Positions 43,053-53,011 of a DNA stretch of 64,000 bases are shown piece by piece (within the stretch, counting starts at the first letter, position 1; every line of letters begins with the position of its first letter). The stretch is taken from contig NZ_CP031395.1 in assembly GCF_004328645.1 (NCBI RefSeq), forward strand, positions 2,071,501 through 2,135,500, read 5' to 3'. The notes under the pieces are model-generated. The model made no database searches. It had not been told where the DNA came from and saw nothing but the letters and a program-made list of their open reading frames with translations. This stretch comes from Hylemonella gracilis. GTDB taxonomy: Bacteria > Pseudomonadota > Gammaproteobacteria > Burkholderiales > Burkholderiaceae_C. Made by a program: the position numbers and the translations under genes.

Positions 43053-44344
43053 CCGAGGGTTCCTTCAAAAATGATCTTCCACTCCTGGCCCTGGCGGTTC
43101 CAGTATTGGCGCTTGACCTGGCCTTTCGTGACACCGGGCCGGGTGTCCTGGCCGGGGGCGGAGGCTTCTTCGAAGGTGACGATCATGGTGTCGTCCTCGT
43201 CCGTCCAGCGCAGGTAGGAGAGATTCTGCAACTCGATGGCGCGGCCGGCGTCGCGCGCCAGTTCGACGCGTAGCACGAGTTCCCACTCGCGCAGCGTCCG
43301 GCCCCGAAAGCCGGTGAAATCCTCGGCGTAGAAGCGCAGCATCTGCTGCAGATCGCCGCTGGTTTTGGCCTGCCGCCAGGCGGCGAGCACCGTTTCGAAT
43401 GACTGGCGCTCGGCTTGCAATTGCGGCGGTTGTGCCCATTCCAGGCGTGATGCGATGACCACTGGCGTGGTGCTCGGCGCCACGGTGCGCAGCACGTACT
43501 CGAGATCGGGGTCGGACAGGACGACGCAGCCGTTGGTGGCCAGGGGCGGGCGCGCGAACTGGTTGGGTGGCGTGCCATGTAGCCAGATGCCGCTGCCGGT
43601 CTTGCCGCGCCGCCGGTCCAGGATGTTGGGATAGTTGATGGGCAGCGCGCCGGCACCATAGAAGTTGGGCAGGGCGCGCTTGTCCAGCCGGTGCAGCGTG
43701 AAGTACACGCCCAGCGGGGTGCGGGCATCGCCTTCCACGGTCTTCTCGATGCCGTACTTGCCGACGGAGACGTAGTAGTCGGCGATCAGGCGCATCCGTG
43801 CGCCCTCGTTCGGCAGCGCCTGGTTTTCGAACAGGTAGAGACGCGCGCGCGAGGCGTCGATCGCGATCGCGTGCCGCACGTTCGGTGCCAGCGTCAGAAA
43901 TTGCGTGGGAACGGCCCCGGCGGGAGGACGCTCACGCAGCGCGGCCAGACGCACCTCGGACTCATGGCGCAACTCGGCCAGGGCTTGCGCGCCCGCGCCC
44001 GTGGTCAGCAACGCCGGAGCGTTGCCCAGACCATTGAGCGCGTGCGCCTGGGCAAGCAGCAGGTCACCGTACACGAGTTGGGCCAGTTGGAAATTCGGGT
44101 GGTCCTGCGCGAGCCGGCGCGCCGCCTCGCGGGCTTCGCCCAATTGCCCGATGCCCACGAGCCGGTAGATCTCGACCAGCCGTGCCTCGGGGGAGAGTCG
44201 CGAGCCGGCGGAGGCGAGCATCGGTGCCGAGGCGATCGAGGCCACGGCCTGGGCTTGCGCGCGGGCGTGCTGCGGCGCGAACAGGCCGTGCACGGCCAGC
44301 AGCGTCAGGGCGACGCTGGGCAATGAAAAAGCGGCACGCTTCAT
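43049..44344 (-). CDS. Exported L,D-transpeptidase (YkuD domain) with NTF2-like C-terminus
   Basis: A 431-residue periplasmic enzyme with a signal peptide (1-30). The YkuD domain runs from about 155 to 295, with catalytic H256 and C273 in IWLHGTPP and ATNGCVVLS. The C-terminal 110 residues form an NTF2-like domain ([18 protein letters not shown]). It cross-links peptidoglycan or attaches proteins to it. The same C-terminal fold appears in the TPR gene at 44376, so the two probably act together. A four-base overlap links it to the isomerase gene. Confidence 0.9.
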   Translation of the reverse strand: MKRAAFSLPSVALTLLAVHGLFAPQHARAQAQAVASIASAPMLASAGSRLSPEARLVEIYRLVGIGQLGEAREAARRLAQDHPNFQLAQLVYGDLLLAQAHALNGLGNAPALLTTGAGAQALAELRHESEVRLAALRERPPAGAVPTQFLTLAPNVRHAIAIDASRARLYLFENQALPNEGARMRLIADYYVSVGKYGIEKTVEGDARTPLGVYFTLHRLDKRALPNFYGAGALPINYPNILDRRRGKTGSGIWLHGTPPNQFARPPLATNGCVVLSDPDLEYVLRTVAPSTTPVVIASRLEWAQPPQLQAERQSFETVLAAWRQAKTSGDLQQMLRFYAEDFTGFRGRTLREWELVLRVELARDAGRAIELQNLSYLRWTDEDDTMIVTFEEASAPGQDTRPGVTKGQVKRQYWNRQGQEWKIIFEGTLG

Positions 44345-44375
44345 GACTTTCCTTGCTCGCGGTGGGGCGGACGTT

Positions 44376-45692
44376 TCAATTGCCCGCGCTTTCCTTGACG
44401 ATCAGCCAGCGGTCTTCCGTGCGCGTCAGCTCCAGGGTCTTGCTGTTGACGACGGCCAGGGTGTCGGCCTTGTAGTCTTGCAGAAATTTCGCGATCGCGC
44501 GCGGGCCGGTCACGGTCACCTGCAGGCCCTGGAGGTCCACGCTGATGTGCTTCTTGCTCACGATGCGCTCACGTCGCCCTTGTTCCCAGATGGCGCGGCT
44601 TTGCGAGCCGGTGTCGAAGTTGCTCGCATAGGCGCCCAGGTAACGAGTCATGTCGCGGTCGGACCAAGCCTGGGCCCAGGCGCGCACCGCCTGGGCGACG
44701 GCGGCCTCGTCGGGCGAGGGCGCGTTGGCGTTGGCGCTGACGACGGGCGCGGTCGGCACGATGGCAACGGCTGGTGCGGGCGCGGTTTCCCGAGGTGCCA
44801 CCGGGGCCGGTCGGCTTGCGGGCGGTGGTGGAACGAGAGCCGCGGGCGACGCAGCAGCGACCGCAGGGGCCGGCGCACTGATCGCGGCAGGTGGTGTCGC
44901 GGTCACGGGGGCCGCCTGGGGTGCTGGCGCAGGTGTCGGGGCCGGCATCGATGCAGGAGGCATGGCCGACGCGACCACCACCGGCGGCGGCACGGGCGTG
45001 GGTGTCGGGGCGGGCATCTGCGCGGGCGCGGATGGAGCCGGCAGTTCACGGACTTCGCGCAGCAAGGCCAGTTGCATGGGTTGCTGGAGCGATTGCTTCA
45101 GCGCCTCGTTGGCGGCTTGCTGTTGGGGGCTCGGCTTCGCGTTGGGCACGGCGCCCTCGGCGTCGATCAGCAGCGCGCGGCTGTAGGCCAGGCTGGCCAG
45201 GCGGGCGTAGACCACGCCCAGATTGTCATAGGCTGCGGCGTAGCTGGGGTGGGTATGCAAGGCCTTTTCCAGCGCCACGCGTGCCTGTTCAAACTGGCCC
45301 TGAGCGGCGTGCACGGCGGCCAGATTGTTCCAGGCTTCGGGCAGGTTGGGATGCTCGACGCTCAGTTGCGTGAAGGTGGCCTGGGCGTCCCGCAATTGAC
45401 CGCTTTCGCGCTGGATCACGCCTTTGTAGAGGAGGAGTTGTGCGTCCTTGGGCCGGGCCTGCAACTGCTGCTCCACGGCGCCGCGGGCCTGCGCCCATTG
45501 CCCGGCGGCCATCAGGGTCGCCACGTCCGTGCCCGAGGCCTGGGCCCGTGCCACGGACAGGCCCAGGGCGCACGCCAGGGTCAACGCGGCGATCAGCGGG
45601 CGCTGGGGCGCCTGCCGGAGCAACCGGTCAGGCCGGTCGCCGCCGTGGTGGAGTCCGGATGTCATGGCGGGGACGGAGCAACGTGAAGGCAT
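44376..45692 (-). CDS. TPR protein with proline/alanine-rich linker and NTF2-like domain
   Basis: A 438-residue exported protein. It has a signal helix near 35-50 and tetratricopeptide repeats at about 58-165 (WAQARGAVEQQLQARPKDAQLLLYKG, LPEAWNNLAAVHAAQGQFEQARVALEKAL). A very low-complexity proline/alanine linker follows (about 215-330). The C-terminal NTF2-like domain (VRAWAQAWSDRDMTRYLGAYASNF) resembles the one in the neighbouring L,D-transpeptidase. ATG 45692 is used; ATG 45665 is an alternative. It lies 31 bases before the transpeptidase gene on the same strand. Confidence 0.85.
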   Translation of the reverse strand: MPSRCSVPAMTSGLHHGGDRPDRLLRQAPQRPLIAALTLACALGLSVARAQASGTDVATLMAAGQWAQARGAVEQQLQARPKDAQLLLYKGVIQRESGQLRDAQATFTQLSVEHPNLPEAWNNLAAVHAAQGQFEQARVALEKALHTHPSYAAAYDNLGVVYARLASLAYSRALLIDAEGAVPNAKPSPQQQAANEALKQSLQQPMQLALLREVRELPAPSAPAQMPAPTPTPVPPPVVVASAMPPASMPAPTPAPAPQAAPVTATPPAAISAPAPAVAAASPAALVPPPPASRPAPVAPRETAPAPAVAIVPTAPVVSANANAPSPDEAAVAQAVRAWAQAWSDRDMTRYLGAYASNFDTGSQSRAIWEQGRRERIVSKKHISVDLQGLQVTVTGPRAIAKFLQDYKADTLAVVNSKTLELTRTEDRWLIVKESAGN

Positions 45693-45726
45693 GGCGATGC
45701 GGCAGGTTTGTTGTTCGTGGTTGTCT

Positions 45727-46272
45727 TTACGGGCACGTCATGCCGAGCGCCTGGACACGTGCGCGCAGCTTCTCATTGCGCGCTTTACCTTTCAAGGCCT
45801 GGCAGTAGGCTTGCTGGGCCAGGTGCAGTTGCAGGTCACCCAAGTTTTCAAGCGCGGTCGCGTAGTCGGGTCGGGCGCGGATGGCGCGCTCAAGGGAGAG
45901 CCGGGCCTGCTCGTAGTCGCCCCGGGAGGCGTAGAGCGAGGCCAGGGCATTGTGAGGTTCCGGCAGTTCCGGGTATTCGGTGGTGAGCCGCAGGAAGGTT
46001 TCCAGCGCCGCATCCGGTTTGTCGCTGGCGCGTTGCACCAGGCCCAGCAGGTAGCGCATCTGCGGGTCGCGCGGTTTGCCCTGCAGATAGCGTTCGGCCT
46101 GGGTCTGAGCCTCGGCATAACGTCCGGCATGCAATTTTTGGTTGACTTCTTCGTAGGCGTCCGCTCGCGCCATGACAGGCGCGGTCATCAGCACCAGGCC
46201 GACGAACAGGCCGATCAGAGGAAAGCGGAGGGTGCGGACGGCGGGATACAGCACGGATGGCAGGGAAAACAC
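45727..46272 (-). CDS. Exported TPR protein
   Basis: A 181-residue protein, start set at GTG 46272. A signal helix (LIGLFVGLVLMTAPVMARA) ends near residue 38, followed by three tetratricopeptide repeats: DAYEEVNQKLHAGRYAEAQTQAERYL, MRYLLGLVQRASDKPDAALETF and PHNALASLYASRGDYEQARLSLERAI. No ribosome site is clear, so the start is uncertain. It lies just upstream of the larger TPR gene (34 bases), forming a cell-envelope unit with the L,D-transpeptidase. Confidence 0.82.
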   Translation of the reverse strand: MFSLPSVLYPAVRTLRFPLIGLFVGLVLMTAPVMARADAYEEVNQKLHAGRYAEAQTQAERYLQGKPRDPQMRYLLGLVQRASDKPDAALETFLRLTTEYPELPEPHNALASLYASRGDYEQARLSLERAIRARPDYATALENLGDLQLHLAQQAYCQALKGKARNEKLRARVQALGMTCP

Positions 46273-46434
46273 GAGGTTTGGGAGAGGGGGAAGGTAGCGG
46301 ACGAGGCGGCGCCATCGCGATTCACGGGCCGGGCCTGGGAATTCATGCGCTCCGCCGCCACGCCGGGGCTTTATACTGCCCGCAATTGTAGTGCCGCGTT
46401 TGCGCGGCGCTCTGTCTACCTCCCCCTGCTTGAG

Positions 46435-46484
46435 CCGGCACGCCTTCACGAAGTCGATTCGCGAAGTGGAGCGCCGGTTTTTTT
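46435..46484 (+). terminator. Terminator-like hairpin with T-run 10 bases before cysS
   Basis: CCGGC (46435-46439) pairs with GCCGG (46473-46477), with inner CTTC/GAAG pairing, followed by seven T residues (46478-46484). A TATACT-like -10 box lies near 46373, so a transcript toward cysS would run through it. It looks like a leader terminator or attenuator rather than the end of an upstream gene, since no plus-strand gene lies upstream. Confidence 0.6.
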
Positions 46485-46493
46485 GATTGCCAC

Positions 46494-47921
46494 ATGACTC
46501 TCCGCATCTACAACACGCTGTCGCGTGCGCTGGAGCCTTTTGTCTCGCTGGAGCCTGGCCATGTCCGCATGTATGTGTGCGGCATGACCGTCTATGACCT
46601 CTGCCACCTGGGCCATGCACGTGCCATGGTGGCGTTTGACGTGGCGCAACGCTGGCTGAAGGCCAGCGGCTGGCGCGTCACCTATGTGCGCAACATCACC
46701 GACATTGACGACAAGATCATCCAGCGCGCGCTCAAGAACGGCGAGACCATCCGCAGCCTGACCGATCGCATGATCGCGGCCCTGCACCAGGACGCGGACG
46801 CCCTGGGCATCGAGCGGCCCACGCACGAGCCGCGCGCCATGGATTACGTGCCCCAGATGCTGGACCTGATTGGCCAGCTGGAACGTCAGGGCCTGGCCTA
46901 CCGCGTGCCGCAGGCTGACGGCGGTGCCTCTGGCGACGTGAATTATTCGGTGCGCAAGTTTCCCGGTTACGGCAAGCTCTCGGGCAAGTCGCTGGATGAG
47001 CTGCGCGCCGGTGAGCGCGTGGCCGTGCTCGACGGCAAGCAGGATCCGCTGGATTTCGTGCTCTGGAAATCCGCCAAGGCGGACGAACCGGCTGAAGCCA
47101 AGTGGGATGGCCCCTACGGCCCAGGCCGTCCCGGCTGGCACATCGAGTGCTCGGCGATGAGCTGCGCCTTGCTGGGCGCGAGCTTCGACATCCATGGCGG
47201 CGGCGCGGATCTGCAATTTCCCCATCACGAAAATGAGATTGCCCAGAGCGAAGGTGCACGCATCGGCACATCGGGCGAAGGCCAGCCGATGGCGCGCTAC
47301 TGGATGCACAACGGCTTCGTGCGCGTGGACAACGAAAAGATGTCCAAGAGCCTGGGCAACTTTTTCACCATCCGTGAAATCCTGGAGAAATACGACGCCC
47401 AGACCGTGCGTTTCTTCATCCTGCGCGCCCACTACCGCAGCCCTTTGAATTACAGCGACGCCCATCTGGACGACGCGCGTCAGGCGCTGAAGCGCCTCTA
47501 CACCGCCTTGCAGGCCACACCGCCCGCGCCCCTGGCACCGCAGACGATGGATTGGGCAGAGGGCCATGCCGCCCGGTTCAAGGCCGCGATGGACGAAGAC
47601 TTCGGCACGCCTGAAGCCGTGGCCGTGCTGTTCGACCTCGCCAGCGAAGTCAACAAGACGGGGTCGCCCCGGCTGGCCGGTCTGCTCAAGGCCTTGGGTG
47701 GCTGCCTGGGCCTGCTCCAGGAAGACCCCGCTGTCTTCCTTCAGTCTGGCGCCGGCGCCATGTTGGACGCCAGAGCGATTGAAACCCTGATTGCGCAACG
47801 CGCCGCCGCCAAGGCCGCCCGTGACTACGCCGAAGCCGACCGCATACGCCAGCATCTGCAGGCCCAGGGCATCGTGCTCAAGGATTCGCCCGCCGGCACG
47901 ACCTGGGAGGCGGGGGCATGA
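46494..47921 (+). CDS. cysS: CysS, cysteinyl-tRNA synthetase
   Basis: A 475-residue class I aminoacyl-tRNA synthetase. C29 begins the zinc site (YVCGMTVYD); the HIGH-type motif is H38-L-G-H41, and KMSKSLGN is at about 282-289. The zinc loop [12 protein letters not shown] and [19 protein letters not shown] follow as expected. It charges tRNA-Cys. The gene overlaps the glycosylase gene by four bases and has an apparent terminator in its leader. Confidence 0.98.
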   Translation: MTLRIYNTLSRALEPFVSLEPGHVRMYVCGMTVYDLCHLGHARAMVAFDVAQRWLKASGWRVTYVRNITDIDDKIIQRALKNGETIRSLTDRMIAALHQDADALGIERPTHEPRAMDYVPQMLDLIGQLERQGLAYRVPQADGGASGDVNYSVRKFPGYGKLSGKSLDELRAGERVAVLDGKQDPLDFVLWKSAKADEPAEAKWDGPYGPGRPGWHIECSAMSCALLGASFDIHGGGADLQFPHHENEIAQSEGARIGTSGEGQPMARYWMHNGFVRVDNEKMSKSLGNFFTIREILEKYDAQTVRFFILRAHYRSPLNYSDAHLDDARQALKRLYTALQATPPAPLAPQTMDWAEGHAARFKAAMDEDFGTPEAVAVLFDLASEVNKTGSPRLAGLLKALGGCLGLLQEDPAVFLQSGAGAMLDARAIETLIAQRAAAKAARDYAEADRIRQHLQAQGIVLKDSPAGTTWEAGA

Positions 47922-48649
47922 GCGTCGCTGCCCAGTCCAAACCGGTGCCCAAGCCGGAGGCCGCCAACAAATCCGCCTCGGCCTTCGCGTCCTCGGTGGC
48001 CGCCACCAAGGGGTCCGAGGCCGTGCAGATCGCCACGCCCGTCTACTGGGACGAGGCCTGCAAGCACCTGATGAAGAAGGACCGGGTGATGAAGCGCATC
48101 ATCCCCCAGCATGGCGGCGCCTGCCTGGAGACGCGGGGGGACGCCTTCGTCACGCTGGCACGCAGCATCGTGGGCCAGCAGATTTCGGTCAAGGCCGCGC
48201 AGTCGGTCTGGGAGCGCTTCGCCGCGCTGCCCCGGCGCATGACGCCGGCCAATGTGCTCAAGCTCAAGGTGGATGACATGCGCGCCGCTGGCCTGTCGGC
48301 ACGCAAGGTCGAGTACCTGGTGGACCTCGCGCTGCACTTCGACAGTGGTGCCATCCACGCCGCCGACTGGAAAACGATGGACGACGAAGCCATCATTGCC
48401 GAGTTGGTGGGCATCCGGGGCATCGGCCGTTGGACGGCGGAAATGTTCCTGATTTTTCACCTGATGCGACCGAACGTGCTGCCGCTGGACGATATTGGCT
48501 TGCTCAACGGTATCAGTCGTAACTATTTCTCCGGCGAGGCGGTCAGCCGCAGCGACGCCCGGGAGGTGGCCGCGGCCTGGGCACCGTTTTGCAGCGTCGC
48601 AACTTGGTATATTTGGCGCTCTCTCGACCCGCTGCCCGTCGCGTATTGA
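47918..48649 (+). CDS. DNA-3-methyladenine glycosylase II-type (AlkA-like)
   Basis: A 243-residue HhH-GPD DNA glycosylase. The helix-hairpin-helix motif is [18 protein letters not shown] and the catalytic aspartate lies in [15 protein letters not shown] near 189. [18 protein letters not shown] is the conserved substrate-pocket helix. It removes alkylated bases from DNA. An N-terminal low-complexity tail of about 40 residues is unusual but common in this order. Start ATGA overlaps the cysS stop. Confidence 0.92.
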   Translation: MSVAAQSKPVPKPEAANKSASAFASSVAATKGSEAVQIATPVYWDEACKHLMKKDRVMKRIIPQHGGACLETRGDAFVTLARSIVGQQISVKAAQSVWERFAALPRRMTPANVLKLKVDDMRAAGLSARKVEYLVDLALHFDSGAIHAADWKTMDDEAIIAELVGIRGIGRWTAEMFLIFHLMRPNVLPLDDIGLLNGISRNYFSGEAVSRSDAREVAAAWAPFCSVATWYIWRSLDPLPVAY

Positions 48650-48784
48650 TTCTTGTGATCTGCGTGCGCAGGGACGGGTCGTTCGAGGACTGAACAAAAC
48701 CCCAAACCGGAAATCGAAACGAAAGCGCGTACGGCCGTCCCCGGTGGCTGTGGCTGACGCGCCCGTGCAAATTGGAGGTCTCAG

Positions 48785-49759
48785 ATGGCCAAGAAAACAT
48801 TCCTCGACTTCGAGCAACCGATCGCCGAACTCGAAGCCAAGATCGAAGAGCTGCGCTACGTGCAGACCGAGTCCGCCGTGGACATCAGCGCGGAAATCGA
48901 GCAACTCGGCAAGAAGAGCCTGCAGCTCACCAAGGATGTCTACAGCGACCTCAACGCCTGGCAGGTCACCAAGATCGCGCGCCATCCCGAGCGTCCCTAC
49001 ACGCTGGACTATGTGAACGAAATCTTCACCGACTTCGTGGAGATGCACGGCGACCGCCACTTCGCGGACGACCTCTCCATCGTCGGTGGCCTGGCCCGTT
49101 TCAACGGCACGCCCTGCATGGTGCTGGGCCAGCAAAAGGGGCGCGACACCAAGGAACGCGGCCTGCGCAACTTCGGCATGAGCAAGCCCGAGGGCTACCG
49201 CAAGGCCCTGCGCCTGATGAAGACGGCCGAGAAGTTCGGCCTGCCGGTCTTCACCTTCGTGGACACGCCCGGCGCCTACCCCGGCATCGACGCCGAGGAA
49301 CGCGGTCAGTCCGAGGCCATCGGTCGCAACATCTTCGAGATGGCGCAACTCGAAGTGCCCATCATCACCACCATCATCGGCGAAGGCGGCTCGGGCGGCG
49401 CGCTGGCGATCTCCGTGGCCGACCAGGTGCTGATGCTGCAGTACTCCGTCTACTCCGTTATCAGTCCCGAAGGCTGCGCCTCCATCCTCTGGAAGACCGC
49501 CGAACGCGCCCAGGACGCGGCCGAGGCCCTGGGCATCACCGCGCACCGCCTCAAGGCCCTGGGCCTGGTGGACAAGATCGTCAACGAGCCGGTGGGTGGC
49601 GCGCACCGCGACACCAAGCAGATGGCGTCCTTCCTCAAGCGCGCGCTGGTCGAGTCTTACCGCCAGGTGGCTGACCTCAAGGTCAAGGAACTGCTGGACC
49701 GCCGTTACGAGCGCCTGCAGAGCTATGGCCGCTACACCGACACCAAGAACGCCAAGTAA
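48785..49759 (+). CDS. accA: AccA, acetyl-CoA carboxylase carboxyltransferase alpha subunit
   Basis: A 324-residue carboxyltransferase subunit for malonyl-CoA synthesis. The order [80 protein letters not shown] and [10 protein letters not shown] is fully conserved. GGAGGTCTC precedes the ATG. It is followed by tilS after 13 bases, a gene order also seen in gamma- and betaproteobacteria. Confidence 0.98.
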   Translation: MAKKTFLDFEQPIAELEAKIEELRYVQTESAVDISAEIEQLGKKSLQLTKDVYSDLNAWQVTKIARHPERPYTLDYVNEIFTDFVEMHGDRHFADDLSIVGGLARFNGTPCMVLGQQKGRDTKERGLRNFGMSKPEGYRKALRLMKTAEKFGLPVFTFVDTPGAYPGIDAEERGQSEAIGRNIFEMAQLEVPIITTIIGEGGSGGALAISVADQVLMLQYSVYSVISPEGCASILWKTAERAQDAAEALGITAHRLKALGLVDKIVNEPVGGAHRDTKQMASFLKRALVESYRQVADLKVKELLDRRYERLQSYGRYTDTKNAK

Positions 49760-49772
49760 TCCTTCCTGCGCG

Positions 49773-50768
49773 GTGCCCGCTTTCACGCGGGCTGTTGCGC
49801 GTTTCCAGCCTGGCCTGCCCCTGGCCGTGGCTTGCAGCGGCGGTGCCGATTCCACGGCCTTGTTGCTGGCCTGTGCCGAGCGGTGGCCCGGTCAGGTTCA
49901 TGCCATCCATGTCCACCACGGCCTGCAGGCCGCAGCCGATGGCTTCGAAGCGCAGGTCCGCGCCACCTGCGAAGCGCTGAACATTCCCCTGCACGCGCGG
50001 CGCGTGGACGCGCGCCACGCGCCTGGCCAGAGCCCGGAAGACGCCGCACGCGGCGTCCGCTACGCCGCTCTGCGCGACGCCGCGCAGGCGGCTGGGGTGC
50101 GGGATATCGCCCTGGCTCAACATGCCGACGACCAGGTCGAGACCTTGCTGCTTGCGCTGTCGCGCGGTGCCGGCCTGCCGGGGCTGGCTTCCATGCCCGA
50201 AGCCTGGGAACGGGGCGGACTGCGCTGGCATCGCCCCTTGCTGGACGTGCCGGGCGCCGAGTTGCGTGCCTGGCTGCGGGCGCGTGGCGCGCGGGCAGGC
50301 GAGGGCTGGGTCGAAGACCCGAGCAATGCCGACGAGCGCTACACCCGCAACCGCATCCGTGCCCGCCTGCTGCCCGCCTTGCAGGACGTCTTTCCCCAGT
50401 TTCGCGCCACCTTCGCGCGCAGCGCCGCGCACGCCGCGCAGGCCCAGCGCCTGTTGGACGAACTGGCCGCGCAGGACGCGCTCGCGACCGGCCTGGACCC
50501 CGGCTCCGAGCAAGGACCCCGCATTGCGGGATTGCGCGCATTGAGCCGTGACCGGCAGGCTAATCTGCTGCGCCACTGGCTGCGGCAGGTGCACGCGGCG
50601 ACCGATCCTGGGGGCGGCTCCGCCAACGCCAGCGCAGCCCAACTGGAGGAATTGCTGGACCAGATCGCGGCCTGCACCACGCGCGGCCACCACATCCAGC
50701 TCAAGGTGGGCGGGGGTCGGGTGGAGCGCCGGGGCGAGATTCTGGCTTGGTACAATCCCCCGGCTTGA
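49773..50768 (+). CDS. tilS: TilS, tRNA(Ile)-lysidine synthase
   Basis: A 331-residue ATP-dependent enzyme that modifies C34 of tRNA-Ile(CAU) so that it reads AUA. The PP-loop SGGADST is at 22-28, with HVHHGLQ and HADDQVETLLL downstream and DPSNADERYTRNRIR as the family signature. The start is GTG 49773; the frame upstream overlaps accA and has no better start. It lacks the longer C-terminal domain of E. coli TilS. Confidence 0.93.
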   Translation: MPAFTRAVARFQPGLPLAVACSGGADSTALLLACAERWPGQVHAIHVHHGLQAAADGFEAQVRATCEALNIPLHARRVDARHAPGQSPEDAARGVRYAALRDAAQAAGVRDIALAQHADDQVETLLLALSRGAGLPGLASMPEAWERGGLRWHRPLLDVPGAELRAWLRARGARAGEGWVEDPSNADERYTRNRIRARLLPALQDVFPQFRATFARSAAHAAQAQRLLDELAAQDALATGLDPGSEQGPRIAGLRALSRDRQANLLRHWLRQVHAATDPGGGSANASAAQLEELLDQIAACTTRGHHIQLKVGGGRVERRGEILAWYNPPA

Positions 50769-50886
50769 CCTCTTCGTGTGCCCCTTGCCTTCGTGCAGGC
50801 GCGGCGCCAGGGCAGGCCGGACACCCCTCTCAACTCTTCTTGACGAAAACGGGCTGTTGCGTTTCGCGGCGGCCCATTCTTTTTCA

Positions 50887-52155
50887 ATGGCACTCATCGT
50901 TCACAAATACGGCGGCACGTCGATGGGCTCCACCGAGCGCATCCGCAACGTCGCCAAGCGTGTCGCCAAGTGGGCGCGCGCGGGTCACCAGATGGTCGTG
51001 GTGCCCAGCGCCATGAGCGGCGAGACCAACCGCCTGCTCGGCCTGGCCAAGGAACTGGCGCCTGCCAAGACGAACGACGCCTACGGCCGCGAGCTGGACA
51101 TGCTGGCCGCCACGGGCGAGCAGGCGTCCTCTGCACTGCTGGCCATCGCGCTGCAATCCGAAGGCATGCAGTCTGTCAGCTACGCCGGCTGGCAGGTGCC
51201 GATCAAGACCGACAGCGCCTACACCAAGGCCCGCATCGAAAGCATCGACGATCAGCGCGTGCGCGCCGACCTGGCCGCGGGCAAGGTGGTCATCATCACC
51301 GGCTTCCAGGGCGTCGACAGCCTGGGCCATGTCACGACGCTGGGCCGTGGCGGCAGCGACACCTCGGCCGTGGCCGTGGCCGCTGCCATGAAGGCCGACG
51401 AGTGCCTGATCTACACCGACGTGGACGGCGTCTACACCACCGACCCGCGCATCGTGCCCGAGGCGCGTCGCCTGCACACCGTGAGCTTCGAGGAAATGCT
51501 CGAAATGGCCTCCATGGGCTCCAAGGTGCTGCAGATCCGTTCGGTCGAGTTCGCGGGCAAGTACAAGGTGCCGCTGCGCGTGCTCTCCAGCTTCACCCCC
51601 TGGGACATCGACCTCAACGAAGAGGCCAAGTCCGGCACGTTGATCACTTTCGAGGAAGACGAACACATGGAACAAGCCGTTGTTTCCGGCATCGCGTTCA
51701 ACCGCGACGAAGCCAAGATCTCCATCCTGGGCGTGCCCGACAAGCCCGGTATCGCTTACCAGATCCTGGGCGCGGTGGCTGACGCCAACGTCGAAGTGGA
51801 CGTCATCATCCAGAACATCGCCAAGGACGGCAAGACGGACTTCAGCTTCACCGTCAACCGCAACGAGTACGCCAAGACCATCGACCTGCTCAAGGACAAG
51901 GTGCTGCCCACGCTGGGCGCCGCCGAAGTCGTGGGCGACACCAAGATCTGCAAGGTCAGCATCGTCGGCATCGGCATGCGCAGCCACGTTGGCATCGCCA
52001 GCAAGATGTTCCGTTCGCTGAGCGAGGAAGGCATCAACATCCAGATGATTTCCACCAGCGAGATCAAGACCTCCGTCGTGATCGACGAGAAGTACATGGA
52101 ACTGGCCGTGCGCGCCCTGCACAAGGCCTTCGACCTGGACCAGGCGGCTGCCTGA
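50887..52155 (+). CDS. lysC: LysC, aspartate kinase
   Basis: A 422-residue aspartokinase, first step of the lysine/threonine/methionine pathway. The N-terminal kinase domain has KYGGTSMGS at 7-15 and GFQGVDSLGHVTTLGRGGSDTSAVA. Two ACT domains from about 265 bind the feedback inhibitors (ISILGVPDKPGIAYQILGAV, VSIVGIGMRSHVGIASKMFRSL). An internal ATG at 51667 lies where some relatives start a separate beta subunit. It precedes tRNA-Ser by 70 bases. Confidence 0.97.
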   Translation: MALIVHKYGGTSMGSTERIRNVAKRVAKWARAGHQMVVVPSAMSGETNRLLGLAKELAPAKTNDAYGRELDMLAATGEQASSALLAIALQSEGMQSVSYAGWQVPIKTDSAYTKARIESIDDQRVRADLAAGKVVIITGFQGVDSLGHVTTLGRGGSDTSAVAVAAAMKADECLIYTDVDGVYTTDPRIVPEARRLHTVSFEEMLEMASMGSKVLQIRSVEFAGKYKVPLRVLSSFTPWDIDLNEEAKSGTLITFEEDEHMEQAVVSGIAFNRDEAKISILGVPDKPGIAYQILGAVADANVEVDVIIQNIAKDGKTDFSFTVNRNEYAKTIDLLKDKVLPTLGAAEVVGDTKICKVSIVGIGMRSHVGIASKMFRSLSEEGINIQMISTSEIKTSVVIDEKYMELAVRALHKAFDLDQAAA

Positions 52156-52225
52156 ATTGGCGTTGTGCCAGCCCGGTTTTTGCCGGATCAGGCGGTGATT
52201 CATGCCATAATCCCGCCCATCCTTT

Positions 52226-52319
52226 GGAGACGTGACCGAGAGGCCGAAGGTGCTCCCCTGCTAAGGGAGTATGTGAGCTAAAACTTGCATCGAGGGTTCG
52301 AATCCCTCCGTCTCCGCCA
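52226..52319 (+). tRNA. tRNA-Ser (anticodon GCU)
   Basis: The acceptor stem pairs GGAGACG (52226-52232) with CGTCTCC (52309-52315); discriminator G and an encoded CCA end at 52319. The anticodon loop CTGCTAA gives anticodon GCT, reading AGC/AGU codons. A long variable arm and the T-loop GGTTCGAATCC are as expected for serine tRNA. It is followed by an intrinsic terminator and then by a decayed accessory island, which suggests an integration hot spot. Confidence 0.97.
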
Positions 52320-52324
52320 AGAAC

Positions 52325-52355
52325 AAGCCCCGCCCTGTGCGGGGCTTCGTTTTTT
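52325..52355 (+). terminator. Intrinsic terminator after tRNA-Ser
   Basis: AAGCCCCGC (52325-52333) and GCGGGGCTT (52339-52347) form a perfect nine-pair stem around CCTGT, followed by CG and six T residues. It ends the tRNA transcript. Confidence 0.93.
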
Positions 52356-52402
52356 CTGAGGTCTGGTTTCATGCCCCTAGAATGCCCGCCCAGGGACACC
52401 GC

Positions 52403-53001
52403 ATGACGCCAGAACAGAAAGCCAGAGTACGCATCGACGAACTGCTCGCGCAAGCGGGCTGGCATGTCTGCGATTTGGCGGATGCGGACATCCACGCGGG
52501 TCCGGGTGAGGTCAAGGGCGTCGCCATCCGCGAATTCCCCCTCAACCCTGGCCACGGCTTTGCCGACTACCTGCTGTATGTGAACGGCAAGGCCTGCGGC
52601 GTGATCGAGGCCAAGAAAGAGGGGGCGACGCTCACGGGCGTGGAGCTGCAATCCGCCCGTTACGCCCAGGGCCTGCCCACCTCGCTGCCCGCCTGGCACC
52701 GTCCCTTGCCCTTTCGCTTCGAATCCACCGGCGTCGAGACCCATTTCACCAGCGGGCTGGACCCTCAACCCCGTGCGCGCGGCATTTTTGCCTTTTACCG
52801 CCCCGAGCTGTTGGCGCAGTGGCTGAGTTATTTGCCGGTGCTGAAAGCGCCGCGCAAGACGCGCCAGGCCCTTTTTTTGCCCGCCTTCAGCACATGCCAT
52901 CGCTGGCTGAGCACACCCGCATCGTCGCCGAAGTCGATATCAATCTCCGGCGTGCGCAGGCATTGCGGCAGGCGATATTGAGCAAGCAATTTCGTATTTA
53001 G
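52403..53001 (+). pseudogene. Type I restriction remnant: HsdR N-terminus joined out of frame to an HsdS C-terminus
   Basis: From ATG 52403 the frame reads TPEQKARVRIDELLAQAGW, GHGFADYLLYVNGKACGVIEAKKEG and GVELQSARYAQGLP, the N-terminal nuclease region of a type I restriction HsdR subunit; it is in-frame as far as about 52850. From 52894, in a different frame, MPSLAEHTRIVAEVD and NLRRAQALRQAILSKQF match the C-terminal helices of an HsdS specificity subunit, with an internal loss of the segment normally between them. Motor and methylase parts are absent, so the restriction system is dead. Confidence 0.75.
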
Positions 53002-53011
53002 GGAGTGAAAA

